From: Cricetomys ansorgei
Taxonomy: Eukaryota; Chordata; Mammalia; Rodentia; Nesomyidae
NCBI GenBank assembly: GCA_026225945.1
Contig: JAMJFZ010000199.1
Coordinates: 70,534,501 to 70,598,500 of the forward strand
Direction: 5' to 3'
DNA: 64,000 bases
Shown here: positions 37,471 to 48,568 of the stretch, one piece after another
Layout of the letters: the number at the start of each line of letters is the position of its first letter
How positions within the stretch are numbered: position 1 is the first letter of the stretch
The notes under the pieces: generated by a model
Seen by the model: the letters and a program-made list of their open reading frames with translations, nothing else
What the model was told of the DNA's origin: nothing
Database searches by the model: none
Translations under genes and position numbers: made by a program

Positions 37471-37901
37471 TATCTTTCCAGACCACCAACAAGGGTGGTG
37501 AAGATTTCTTTCTTTCATCCTCTCTTTCTTTTTTTCTTTCCTGAGCTAGAGGGTAAAAGAGCATGGTAGCAACCTGCTACAGAAGTTCAGAGGTTCAGCA
37601 GTGCAGCTGCAGAAGCAGATGGCTCCAGTGGGGAACAGAGGCCTCAGACCCAGTTCTGAGCCACAGGGCTAGAAGACACCATAAGGTGCTTCAAAGAAGA
37701 GTTGAGATTCGCAGCCAGGCCTGTGAACAATGAGGCCTGAAAAGATGCAGCTGAGTGCTGGAATCTTGGGGTTTTGCTTGAAGGCAACAGCTGAGGCAGG
37801 GCACCGCCAGATTCTCAGAACCTGGGCACCTTTCACAAAGATGGACATTTCCTAGACCCTGCAGACTGTGAACAATAAATCTTGAAAAGCTGTGTCTGCA
37901 G

Positions 37902-38074
37902 GACCGGAGAGATGGCTCTGCGGTTAAGAGCATTGTCCGGTTTTCCAGAGCACTAAGTATAATTCCCAGCATGGCAAATCACAACTGCCTCTCTTACTCC
38001 AGTCCCAGGGGATCTGAGGCACACACATACATGTAGACAAAACGTGCTAAAATAAACAAAACAAAAAGAAAAAG
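37902..38074 (+). mobile_element. B2 SINE with 15-bp target duplication
   Basis: B2 head GACCGGAGAGATGGCTCTGC, body TTCCCAGCATGGC and an A-rich tail. It is flanked by AAGCTGTGTCTGCAG (37887-37901) and AAGTTGTATCTGCAG (38075-38089), a 15-bp target-site duplication matching at 13 of 15. It interrupts LTR-like family A copy 2. Confidence 0.85.
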
Positions 38075-38735
38075 AAGTTGTATCTGCAGAGACTGATTGA
38101 CTTATAGAACTGCAGTTATATGGAGACACTGGAATGTTGAAGGTCTAGTGGCTAATTACCTTATCTTGGGCTGGTTCTAGAACAGCCATTCCTTGCCCAT
38201 CTTTGGGTTGTGACTAATAGATAAAAATCTTTTAGAATCTATTTACCACTAGCTTCCACCAACCCAAAAGTTCTGATAACAGCTTGGACATACAGCAGTA
38301 GTTCTCAACCTGTGGGTCTTGACCCCTTTAGGGGTTGAACGACCCTTTCACAGGGTCACCTAAGACCATCTGCATATCAGATATTTACATTACAATTCAT
38401 AACAGTAGCAAAAGTACAGTTAGGAAGTGGCAACGAAAATAATTTAATGGTTGGGGGTCAGCACAGCATGAGCTGTATCAAAGGGTTGCAGCATCAGGAA
38501 GGGTGAGAACCACTTGGCCTCTAAAAATGCTTCCCCCATCTTACTGGAATTGCCTGTCTGCTATACCCACCAACCTATTTTAAACTTGCCTTGATTTATG
38601 AATTTCTTTGTTCTGTAAAGCTATAAGACTTCATGAAACTGCTTCCATGTTGCAACATGGAATTAGGGGTAACCTAAACCTGTGTTCCTGTGCCACGGTC
38701 ACCCAAAATAGCTCCACAATACCTTAGTCCCTTTT
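38075..38735 (+). mobile_element. LTR-like repeat, family A copy 2 (interrupted)
   Basis: Aligns with 6850-7410 but is split by a URR1-like element at about 38293-38516, and the B2 at 37902-38074 sits at its left side. After the URR1 the alignment resumes at AAATGCTTCCCCCATC. Confidence 0.6.
38293..38516 (+). mobile_element. URR1-like nonautonomous hAT DNA transposon
   Basis: Ends are inverted: CAGTAGTTCTCAACCTGTGG on the left and GGTGAGAACCACTTG on the right. The internal GACCCTTTCACAGGGTCACC and CATTACAATTCATAACAGTA match the rodent URR1 pattern. It is inserted within LTR-like family A copy 2. Confidence 0.75.
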
Positions 38736-38739
38736 AGTG

Positions 38740-39615
38740 CTGTGATTTTTGTTTCTCCAAAGCACTCAATTATTGGTACATTTCTTTTCAAATCTTGTGG
38801 AGTAGCTCATGGCTACTGTTGCATAGCACTTTTCTTAGAATTCCTGACAGATGGGAGGAGGAAGCTCATGAGGTTCTTGAAGGAAACAAAAGTTCTGGGA
38901 AAACAGAAAAATCCTCTCCAGCTGTATAAAAAAAGAGTAACTGCTGGAGGAAGTCCCACCTGCTGTGCAGAGAGGTCAGGCTACCTGCTTTCACCCATGC
39001 TAGGGGTGGGGTAGGATTTTCCATGATGCAGTGGTTTTGAGTCATCCCTGCACCTTGTAAGTAATCCCTCATTATTCCTGTTAGTACTCCTGTTAGTAAC
39101 CCCATTAAAATCTCATTGCTTCACCAAGTTGGACTTTGGAGGAATCATTACTTTGGTGTGTCATAGGTCCCCTTTCTGGGGCGAGTGTGTGTGTGTGTTT
39201 CATTCAGGAAAAGTCTGTCATGCAATAACTACTCAGAAAACTACCCAGGAAATAAACATATCAATAATTTAATTGTAAAATAAAGCTTCGCCAAAGAAAA
39301 GCCCCTCTCCCTTGTGGTTGCATGCCACTTGGACTTTTGGGAACAGCTTGGAGGGAGGTATATAAGAGAGAAACTGACAGTTGAAACAGCAGTTGCAGCA
39401 GGACAGAGAAAGAGAGCACAAAAGCTGATGATAGGAAAGCGGGCAGAAACAAGGCTCAGATAAAGCAGACTAACTGGAGTTTAAGAAAAGTTACAATCTA
39501 GAGTTTTCTCAGTAATTACCTGAGAAGCTGAACCAGAGGGGTTTAGAGTTAATTCAGTTCCCCCAGTTTAGACAGATTAAGACAGCCAGAAAAGGGCTGT
39601 AAAAGTTTCTCTTTC
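38740..39615. other. Noncoding spacer, possible LTR promoter-like segment at 39330-39480
   Basis: No gene. GAGGTATATAAGAGAG near 39357 gives a TATA-like site in LTR-like context; no partner found. Confidence 0.35.
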
Positions 39616-39617
39616 TA

Positions 39618-39712
39618 GTTCCTTTCCTTCCCTTCCCTTCCCTTCCCTTCCCTTCCCTTCCCTTCCCTTCCCCCTTCCCTTCCCTTCCCTTCCTTTCCTT
39701 TCCTTTTCTTCT
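39618..39712. repeat. (CCCTT)n microsatellite
   Basis: About 17 CCCTT/CCTTT pentamers. Confidence 0.9.
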
Positions 39713-40416
39713 TAACCCTATGAGCTAACTGAAGTTTAAAAACGTTACAAGTTAAAAATCTAGCAGCCAGGAACAGAGAGGTGGAGTCAAGTTGCCAGTG
39801 AGAAAAGTAATAGCAGCCTTTGAGAGCCCAGACTCAAACGGCAGAAAACAGCCACATCCACACCCCCTTCTAAAAGACAAACCATTACGTTTTAAATACC
39901 TTTTACATTTAACGTGGTAGATGAAGTTTCTTTCACTCCTTTTTATTATCACATCTAGCATCACTCATGCTGAACGTTAGTCCCCTCCGAGGACCATCTC
40001 CCCTCCCCCAGAACCTGGCAACCACTATCCTACTCTCTGCTTCTGAGTTTAAGATTCTATATCAATATAGTATATGCTATATTAGTCTTTTGTAGCTGGA
40101 CTTTTTTTTCTCTTTTAAGCCAGAACAGTATTACTCGATACAGTCTACACAGCTGTCCAGAATCCCCACTAGAGATTGGTTCCAAGTACTCTGAATATAA
40201 AGAACTCTGAAGGTGTTCAAGTTCCTTATATAAAATGTCATCATATTTGCATATAATTTGTACCTTCCTGTATATTTCCAATAATCTTTCAGTTACTTAA
40301 AATAGCTAATAAAATGAAAATTCTGTATGAACACTATATTGCTTAGAAAAAACAGTCTGTACATGTCTGATATAGAGGCAACTTTAAGAAATAATCTGAG
40401 CTTGAGTCCACACTAC
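39713..40416. other. Noncoding spacer
   Basis: AT-rich; no gene or repeat recognised. Confidence 0.4.

Positions 40417-40417
<1 letters not shown>

Positions 40418-40474
<57 letters not shown>
40418..40474. repeat. (CA)n microsatellite
   Basis: About 28 CA dinucleotides. Confidence 0.95.
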
Positions 40475-40477
<3 letters not shown>

Positions 40478-40492
40478 CAAGATTGCCACCTG

Positions 40493-40885
40493 GGGGTGGG
40501 AGACGGCTCAGCAGCTAAGAGCACTAGCCGCGGTTGCCAAGGACCTAGGTTTGATTTCCGGTACTCACATAGCGCCTTATAGCTGTCTGTAACTCCAGTT
40601 TCAGGTAACCCGACACCTTCTTCTGTCCTTCTGAGGCACTGCTCTCCTGTGGTCTTGTGACCCAGGCTTGCGGGGCTGCAAGGCCCCTTCATAAAAACAA
40701 CTCCATCAATCACAACTATCATTGATTCGTAACATGCATTTCTTCAAAGCCTAAAAATGTCTAAAAACCAATTTCTTCATATCTAATGATTCGCTAGAAA
40801 CAAAGGCTTACTAAACCTCCCACTGCAGTGGTGCACTTACATACATACAGGCAAAACACTCATACACATAAAAAAATAAAATAAA
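40493..40885 (+). mobile_element. B2 SINE interrupted by about 180 bp
   Basis: The B2 head and body run from 40493 to about 40638 (GGAGACGGCTCAGCAGCTAA, TGTAACTCCAGTTTCAGG). The B2 3' end resumes at about 40830 (GTGGTGCACTTACATACATA, CAGGCAAAACACTCATACAC). The intervening block is not a recognised element. Confidence 0.6.
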
Positions 40886-40888
40886 ATA

Positions 40889-41095
40889 GAGCTGGAGAGA
40901 TGGCTCAGTGGTTAGAAGCATTTGTTATTGCAGAGGACCTGGGCTTGATTGCCAGCACCTAAATGGCAGCTCACAACTGTCCATTGTTATTTTAGTGACC
41001 TCATCTGACCTCCAGGGACACCAGGCACATACCTGGTACAAAGACATACATTCAAGCAAAAACACTCATACACATTAAATAAATAAATCTTTAAA
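40889..41095 (+). mobile_element. B2 SINE
   Basis: Full-length sense B2: GAGCTGGAGAGATGGCTCAG, CCAGCACCTAAATGGCAGCT, CAAGCAAAAACACTCATACA and an AAATAAATAAATC tail. Confidence 0.9.
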
Positions 41096-41295
41096 AAATT
41101 GGTAATTTTAAAGGTACTTCCTTGGTACCTTCTGTCACTGAAGGGATAATCTAAAATTATAAAAATCAATATTTTTAAAACAAAAACAACTGTATTCTAA
41201 TAATGTATTCCCTAATAGTTTGCATCTGTTGTTTGTAATGTGGAGAATTTGTGGGTGGGTGGATGGATGAGTGAGTGTATTTGCCTGCTTCTGCG

Positions 41296-41298
<3 letters not shown>

Positions 41299-41354
<56 letters not shown>

Positions 41355-41361
41355 TGTGTGT
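41299..41361. repeat. (TG)n microsatellite
   Basis: About 30 TG dinucleotides with one interruption. Confidence 0.95.
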
Positions 41362-41444
41362 AGACCAGAGGTCATTCTCAGGTATCATTCCTCAGAAGGG
41401 AATGATAAAACTTTGTTTTAATATATAGTTACATTTTTACCCTT

Positions 41445-41970
41445 CTTTAAAATTTTATGTATGTGTGAATGTGTGTGTGTACACTCAGACATACCGTGGC
41501 ACAGAGGTAGAGGTCAGAGGACTAATTCAGGAAGTCAGTTCCTCTACCATGTGGGTCCCATGGCTTGAATTTGAGTCCTCTGACATGGTAGCAGGTGCCT
41601 TCACCCACCCAACCATCTCACCCCACTGACCTTGTTTTTTGAGACAGGGTTTCTCGCTGGGATGTAGGCTAACCAATTAGGCTAGGGTGGCTTGCCAGCA
41701 AGCCTCATGTACACTAGTCTCTACCTTGTTAGCACTGGAATTATGTCGCTATGCCCCACTTCTACATGGGTTCAGGGGATCCACTTCAGGTCCTCATGCC
41801 TGCACTTTACCTACTGAGTTATTTCCCCAACCTCTGATTGATTTGAGATAGGATCTCCTATCCTGGGCTGGCCTCAAACTCACTATGTAACTGAGGTTAA
41901 CCTTGAACTTCTGATCCTTTTCTGATCTTCCTGCCTCTATCTCGTTGATGCTAGGATTACAAGTAAGTTT
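41445..41970 (-). mobile_element. Cluster of diverged SINE pieces (B2/B3, B4-like, B1-like)
   Basis: 41449-41620 resembles an antisense B2/B3 (GAATTTGAGTCCTCTGACAT, ACCCAACCATCTCACCCC). 41640-41820 carries GAGACAGGGTTTCTCGCTGG, TAGCACTGGAATTATG and CTACTGAGTTATTTCCCC. 41830-41965 is a weak antisense B1 (GGCCTCAAACTCACTATG, ATGCTAGGATTACAAG). Confidence 0.5.
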
Positions 41971-42071
41971 ATGAATTCCTGGGGTCCTAACCAAGAGAAC
42001 ACTTTGGATATGCTGGGCAAGCATTCTACCCACTGAGCTCCATCCAAGCACAATGCACATATATGCATACC

Positions 42072-42103
42072 TGTGTGTGTATGTGTGTGTGTGTGTGTGT
42101 GTA
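42072..42103. repeat. (TG)n microsatellite
   Basis: About 15 TG dinucleotides. Confidence 0.85.
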
Positions 42104-42204
42104 TTCATTGTTGCTAGTAAAAAAAAAATACTAGCTTAGGATAAGTATATTTGTCTTTATTAACAAAAAAATTTTCTCTGGAGTACATTCTCTTGAGAAT
42201 GAAG

Positions 42205-42410
42205 TGTTTACTTTTTTAATTTGTTTTTTATTTTATGGGCATGGGTGTTTTGTCTACATGTATGTCTGCAGGACTTGTGTGCCTGGTGCCTAGGGAGGCC
42301 AGAGAGCTGCAGATCTGCTGGCAACGAATTTACAGATGGTTGTGAGCAGCCATGTGAATGCTAGGAATCAAACCTCCAGTACCCTGGAAGAGCCACCTCT
42401 CCAGCCCTCT
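42205..42410 (-). mobile_element. B2 SINE
   Basis: Antisense B2: TTTGTCTACATGTATGTCTG, TGGTTGTGAGCAGCCATGTG, GAGCCACCTCTCCAGCCC. Confidence 0.8.
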
Positions 42411-42939
42411 TGTTTACTTTGCTTTATAATCTGTGATTGCCCAGCTAATTTTTATAAGATCATCTAATCAGTGCTTCTGAAATTACAACAGGGCTTTTTG
42501 GGTGAACATTTTATACATTTTATATAGTAACAGTTTTTGTCTAATATGCCTATAAAAAGAGCATATAATTAATTTTTGTAAATGTTCTATGAACACTCCT
42601 ACGAAAAATAAACTACCTGCTTAAGGAATTTGGGTTTTTTCATCCATCTGTCAAATCGTTGATTCGTTCTTAATGTGTTTACTTTTCATCTTACCAATGC
42701 AAGATATTGAAGCTGTGGCCTGGCACACACTAGGCAATCTCTGGGCCACTGAAGCTACACCTCAACCAAGCTACAATCTGTTCTAATTCTTGGGACCTTT
42801 GAATTAAAATCTCCATGACCCAGGTACGTTTAGTTCTTGCTGTGTTTCTGGCAGTATCCTCTCTTACTAAGTTGAAACCTCGTTGTGTGCACGGGTCCTT
42901 TATGACCGCCCGTATCACTACAAGGATGGCAGAGTTCAC

Positions 42940-43560
42940 AGGGTACAGCTTTGAACCATCGAGTGGCCCCAGTCGCCAGGCTTGCTCCGGTGCAGAGCGG
43001 CCTTGCGGAGGGGCACGGGGCGGGGCCACGGGCCGGAAGTCAGGCGGGACTCGGAGCATCGGTTGCGGTTGCCTTAGACTCTGATCTGGTCCCTCCGTAA
43101 CCATCTTGCCAAGAGCGACTCCCATAGGCGGTGAGTTCACTAGAAGATATCTCCGCTAGAGAACCGTCACCTGCCGTCCCCCGTGCAGCGTGACGGCGGC
43201 GGGATGCCGACTCGGCCGCGCAGGGAGCTGGTTCGAACTGGCGCAGAATCGGCGCCCCAAAGGGGCCTCCGGAGGGTTTGTGAGGAGGTGTGTGAGGGAT
43301 TGTGCCTGAGCTGGGGCGGGAGACTTGACAGGTGTGCGACGGAGGTGCTCAGGACGTGGGAACTCAGTTGACGTTAGAGAAGAGCACAGCCTGGGGTTAT
43401 ATTGGTTTAGCTCCACACCAGGGGTTCTGTGCTTGATGCCCAACGGTGGTGGATCGGTAGAGCCGGTTCCGGGAAGAAAGAATTGTGTACCTGTTGTGGG
43501 ACTGAGGGCTACAGGGGCGGGGGCGGGGGTGGGGGTGGGGGTGTGTGGGTCCTGCTGCGA
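42940..43560 (+). promoter_or_regulatory. CpG-island promoter and putative first exon of the ZNF16 ortholog
   Basis: CpG-dense region with a good plus-strand splice donor (AGGCG then GTGAGT) near 43132, suggesting a 5' UTR exon ending there. Further right, 43515-43545 holds four or more G-runs able to form a G-quadruplex. Assignment to ZNF16 is by position and strand; no other plus-strand gene start is evident before 53 kb. Confidence 0.5.
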
Positions 43561-43924
43561 TAGTGTTACTGGGTCTTTCAGCCTTTAGCCAGGATAAATT
43601 TGCTTCCAAGTTTATTTAAGCCATTGGTAAGATCGACTGCCTTGTGGTTGCTTCACGTTTATATTTCTTTGCTGCATTCTGACCAGAACAGCCCATAATT
43701 CCTGAAGGCTTCTAACGTAGCTGCACATCCGGGGACTAGCATTGGCTTATAAGGGCTTTTACAGGTTCCTGTGATTAAACTGGGCCCACAAGGGTCTCTA
43801 ATTGATTCTGCAAAGTCTTTCATGCCCTGTGGTGGAGTGTATCTACAGGTTCTAGGGATTAAGACATGGCGTACCACATATTAAGTACATGACCTCTGGA
43901 CTGCCAGTGTTTACAGCTTGGAGA

Positions 43925-44200
43925 GGGAAGGAAAGATACCCTGGGTGCCGGTAACCAAGGAACTATATAGCTGTGAAGTGGGGAAAGTGACCCCCTTGGA
44001 GCTCTGAAAGGAAAGGTGTTAATGTTTTTCAGCTCAGATGGAGATAGAAAGGTACCCTGGCAGTTGGAAGCCAAGGAACCACACAGCTCTGAGGTGGGGA
44101 AGGCGTCCCCAATGGAATGGTATCCTGACAGTCAGGAGCCCAGGAACCACACAGCTTCTGAGATGGGAAAGGTGCCCCATGAAGGAGTGTTACAGTGTAA
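43925..44200. repeat. Imperfect tandem repeat
   Basis: Three related units start with GATACCCTGGGTGCCGG (about 43938), GGTACCCTGGCAGTTGG (about 44051) and GGTATCCTGACAGTCAGG (about 44119), each followed by CCAAGGAAC/CCCAGGAAC and AGCTCTGAGGTGGGGAA-like text. Not coding; possibly LTR-internal. 44201-44880 has no recognised feature. Confidence 0.5.
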
Positions 44201-44884
44201 CAGCTTCACTCTGCTCCACTACATTTCAAGGGGAGAAGTTCCCTGTGTGTTGCAGCTCTGAGGGGAGAATATCCCCAGCTGAGCTGAGGTGTTTAGCTCT
44301 GCTTGGCTTTGACCAGATGACAAAGGCAGCTTCATGCAGTAACTGTCACAAAAGAGATTTATAGGGAGGAAACCCAACGGTGGTGGAGGATGGCTCCATC
44401 CTCCCAGGATGGAGGCTGCCAGGAAGATGGCTGTCTCCACTCAGGAGGAAGGCAGAAGCTGCAGCTACACTGAACTGAGCAGAATGCAGTTGTTTATATA
44501 GGGATTTTTTTGAGGGGGGGGCAGAGCTTTCCAGGGTGGCCTGGGATTGGTGGGTTTCTGGCTCAGTGACTGCTCAGAGATTGGTGGGGGTTGTTTTGTT
44601 TTGTTTCACCCTAAACTGGCCACTTTCCTGCCTTTGGGACTGGAAACGGCCTTGATGGCTTAGAGAGGTCTGGAGGGCATGGGTTAGCCATTCTCTCTCG
44701 CCTAGAGGGGCTGGGAACCGGAATGGCTGTGATAGAGGTCTGGGGGCCGAGCCTAGCCACTGAGATGATTAAAACAGTGCACACTTTAGTGCACATGATA
44801 ACAAAAAGAACCAAAACACGAATATTTGCTTGATTCCGTCTAGAGTAATCTGGATACACTAGAAACTAGGAAGGGGGATTGTTT

Positions 44885-45247
44885 TTGTTACTTTTCTGTT
44901 GCTGTGATAAAATCACATGACCAAAGCAACTTATATAAGAAGGAATTTATTTTGGGTTAGGATTCCAGAGATATAGCAAGTCCATCATGGGAGGGAAACA
45001 TAGCCACAAATGGCAGGCATGGCAACTGGAACGTGCAGCCAAGAACCTACATCTTCAAATGCAAGCACAAAGCAAAGAGAGTGAACTGAAGGTAGAATGA
45101 GGCTGTATAATCTCAAAACCCGCCCCCAGTGATGTACGTCCTCCAGCAAGGCTGCACCACCTCAACCTCTCCAAACAGTGCCACCAAAAACCCAGGTGTT
45201 CATAAACCACGCCTGTGGGGGACAATTCTCATTCCAACCACCACAGG
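44885..45247 (-). mobile_element. MaLR-type LTR
   Basis: Begins TTTTGTTACTTTTCTGTTGC and ends TCCAACCACCACA. Contains CTCCAGCAAGGCTGCACCAC and CAAACAGTGCCACCAA. Same type as 32235-32595. Confidence 0.65.
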
Positions 45248-45810
45248 GCTTTTGTTTTGCTTCTCTTGGTACAGAAATGTGATCTGTGCCTTGTCTCACC
45301 TGGCAGCCAAGGCCTCTTGGAGTCTATCGTCAGTGGCCATCCCTCTGGACTCTGTCCTTAGACCATCCTGCCCTCTTTCATAAGCTCTGTCCTTAAACTT
45401 GCTATCTGACCTCTCTCTGACAGCTAGCTGTGGGTTCCTCTGATCTCAATCCAGCAGCTATCCATCCCTTCCTCGTTCCCAGTGTGCCCCATTGTTGCTC
45501 CCTGTGCCCCCCTCCTGCCACCCTTCTTCAGAGAAGCCATTGTTGAGTCCCTTTCTAGATCCCCTTCACCACACTGCACTCCACAGATGACATTGTTGTG
45601 GCCTCCTGGTACTCTTTCAGCTTTATCTTATCCTGAAGCGGAATGGAGCATCCCTCCTCCCAGGACAGCTTGTGCCCTGTACAGGGTGTGCATGTGAGGA
45701 CAAAGGGGGCAGATTGTCTATGTCGCCCTCTAAGCACCTTCAGCCGTCATAGACCTGCGCTGCAGAGCCTGCATTTCACAGAGTGCAGGCCTGTGGGGCC
45801 GAGTATAGTG
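45248..45810. other. Noncoding spacer
   Basis: C/T-rich sequence with no gene or repeat recognised. Confidence 0.4.
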
Positions 45811-45818
45811 CTTTAGGG

Positions 45819-46026
45819 CAGCGGTTCTCAACCTTCCTAACGCTGCGACCCTTTAGTACAGTTCCCCATGTTGTGGCGACCCCCCAACCACAAAGCTATT
45901 TTTGTTGCTACTTCATAACTGTAATTTTGCTACTGTTATAAATCGTAATGTAAATATCTGATATGCAGATGGTCTTAGGTGACCCCCTGTGAAAGGGGGT
46001 CGAGACCCACAGGATGAGAACCGCTG
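45819..46026 (-). mobile_element. URR1-like hAT element with 8-bp target duplication
   Basis: Terminal inverted repeats CAGCGGTTCTCAACC and GATGAGAACCGCTG. Flanked by CTTTAGGG (45811-45818) and CTCTAGGG (46027-46034), 7 of 8 identical, the target length of hAT transposons. The body is the reverse of the element at 38293-38516. Confidence 0.85.
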
Positions 46027-46275
46027 CTCTAGGGTTTGCTCTCCTTCCTCTTTTTTCTGTCCACCCTTGCCATCTCACTGCTCTTAGAACCTGCCCTGCA
46101 TGCTCTACCCTCCCCACTCCCTTTGTTCAACCACTCAGTTTCACCTGTTCCGTGAGACCTACTTTACTACCTAGTTAAAATCCCAGTGAAGGGACGGTGT
46201 TTCCTGCTGTGTCACCCCAAGAAATAAGCAACATGGTTGTTGTTCAGAAAACACTTACTTATTTATTTATTTACT

Positions 46276-46425
46276 TGCTTACTTGAGACAGGGTTTCTGT
46301 GTGTGGCCCTCACTGTCCTAGAACTCACTCTGTAGACCAGGCTAGCCTCAAACTCACAGAGATCCACCTGCCTCTGCCTCCCGAGTGCTGGTGTTAAGGC
46401 GTGTGCCACCACGCCCAGCTTAGGA
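46276..46425 (-). mobile_element. B1 SINE
   Basis: Antisense B1: TTGAGACAGGGTTTCTGTG, GTAGACCAGGCTAGCCTCAA, GCGTGTGCCACCACGCCCAG. Confidence 0.85.
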
Positions 46426-46509
46426 AACACTCTTTTAAAAAAAAAAAAAAAAGCGTCCAAGAGGAGAAATGCAGTTCATAGGTTGGTGGGCGTTATCTAC
46501 CGACATTTC

Positions 46510-46731
46510 CTGCCTTCTCTCTACTCCGGAGATGGACCATGTTAGAACACAGTGACGGAAGGACTGAGAAATGTCAAGCCCCTTTCCCTGGTGCCCACTC
46601 ACCCCCTCCTCCAGGGCAAGGTGTGAGTAGTGAGCAACCAGGGCCAGTCAGTGGCCCATCTACGTGAAGAGCCAGCTGCCACTCGGTACGAGTGTCCTTT
46701 CTTCTGCCCAGAGAGAGTAGTACAGATTGCA
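46510..46731 (+). pseudogene. Candidate decayed upstream coding exon of ZNF16 ortholog
   Basis: A strong acceptor (CACCCCCTCCTCCAG) near 46616 and donor (GATTGCAG then GTGAGC) at 46732 bracket an exon. Its end phase matches the acceptor at 53213, giving an aspartate codon across the junction as in human ZNF16. One frame contains PLTPSSRARCE, like the human N-terminal exon, then hits two adjacent stops near 46627; a second frame carries CPFFCPERVVQIA up to the donor, resembling the human exon end. So the homologous coding exon seems present but frameshifted with an internal insertion. It may now be 5' UTR. The alignment is made by eye against a remembered human protein. Confidence 0.4.
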
Positions 46732-48345
46732 GGTGAGCCCAAGTTTAAAGAGTCTTCAAGGCATAAAGGGTGTTGCTACCTTGGGGCCAGATAAAATCAC
46801 TGAGGGAACTTAAATAGGTACAGAAGTGAACCCTGGGACACCAACAGAAAAGGGAAAATGAGAGGCTGGGCAAATGGGCGGCGCTACGGCAGGAGGGCAT
46901 TCAAGGAGGGTAGAACAAGGCTACCCATGATGAGCGCTACCACATGCATCTCAAACTTGACTGCTGAGGTTGGCAAGCACTGGGCATGATGGCTGTTGGG
47001 TCCACGGTATCTGCTGCCCGCGGCTGTCCAAACTTTTAGGGCTGCTGCGCCCTCACGGTAGGCGGCCTTGTACATTAAACTCCATAGGACTGTGTGTCAG
47101 GACCCAAGAGTGAGAAGGATGGCCCCACAACAGAGAGAAGACTTTGTCAGGGCTGTTCCCCTCTTCATGTTAGGACAGGCCCTTCAGTGAGATGCTCGCC
47201 AGGCACCGAGGCTCACTTTGCCTTGAAGACCAGCATACCTGTGCTTCATACTTAAGATCTAAGGTGGAAGAAGAGCCTTCTCTCTTATAGGATGATGGAT
47301 CCTTATATCCTTATAGGATGACTAGCTTCCGTGTACACTTACTGTGTCCTCTCTGATCCTCAGGTCCCAGCCTCAGAGCACATCCCAAGGAGCCAGACAC
47401 ACTAAGCTCCAGAGCCATCTCCTGGGACTCCTGCAGCACAGGCCTGTGTGAGTGATATTCCTACCGTGACCCACTCTGGGTCTTCAGTCTCTGGGCACCT
47501 CTGCTGTCACCCCGTTGAGCTCTCACACACCATCAGCAGCCAGGATCTGGGAGTTCCCCACTGGTGCCCTCATTCTGGAATGATGTCCACACCACCCTAA
47601 ACTTGCCTTTAAGAAAGAATCGCCTGTGTTACGCTTCATGCATGGACTCAAGGGGCCAAAGCTGGATGTCAGAGAGTTGACTTCTGACTCCTAGCCCCTC
47701 GTCCCTAAGTAGGACATTCATTTTCCTTTTAACACAGAAAGGTGTGCTGTAATGACTGTCAGAATCCTTTGCTTTTCCCCCTGGCCTGACCCCATGACAA
47801 GGCTGACAACAGCTTTCTGCCTCTGTCTTGCTTTCTCCTGGCTACATTCACAAAACCCTGTTGTCCCATCCCACACAGAACCCTTTCAGAGATCTCTTTT
47901 CAGAGATTCCTTACCAGCTTACCTATGAGAGCCGTAAGTAGAATGGCTCCCCACCATCAGTTTCCCTTGCTCTGGTCAGCAAATGCTTTTTAAAGGAACA
48001 CCCCATTTTTGCACCCTGTGCGAAAAATGATAGTTAGGCTAAGGGTAGAGATGATGCAGACCGGGCAGAGATGGCTAACGGGCTAAACAGTGTGGTGGCA
48101 GGGAGAAGGGAGAGATGTGAGAAGGTCCCAGAAGTGTCCTGAGAACAGGCCTGCTGATCAGACTGAGCAGAGGCCAGATGTTAAGGCCAGGTGTTAGCTT
48201 GCTAAGAGATCCTTGCTGGGAATGCTGAGAGAGAAGGATAAGAAATACAGCCTTCCTGAGCAGGGCTGGAGTTTGTGCTGATAGGGACTAATGTTCTGTT
48301 TTGGTTTTGTTTCTGTTTTTTGCTTTTACTCATATTCTAGAGAGA
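46732..48345. other. Intronic sequence, nothing recognised
   Basis: Presumed intron of the ZNF16 ortholog. No further exon or repeat could be supported. Confidence 0.4.
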
Positions 48346-48349
48346 TGGG

Positions 48350-48568
48350 GGCTACAGAGACGATGGCTCAGCACTTAAGAACACTTGCTGTTCTTGCAGA
48401 GGATCTGGCTTCAGTAACCCGCACACACATGGTGGTTCACATCCATAGATCCAGTTCCAGGGCATGCAAAGCCCTCCCTGACTTCCACAGCCACTACGTG
48501 TACATGGTATACATACATACATGCAGGAAAAACACCCATGTGCATAAAATAAATAAATCTAAGCCCCT
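48350..48568 (+). mobile_element. B2 SINE
   Basis: GACGATGGCTCAGCACTTAA, ACATGGTGGTTCACATCC, TGCAGGAAAAACACCCATGT and an AAATAAATAAATC tail. Confidence 0.8.

Noticed and set aside
40418..41361. CRISPR-like periodic arrays
   Set aside because: These are (CA)n and (TG)n microsatellites, with no repeat-spacer structure.
42730..43140. 136-codon minus-strand frame at the presumed ZNF16 promoter
   Set aside because: No homolog recognised, and CpG composition explains the open frame; orientation is opposite to the gene the island probably serves.
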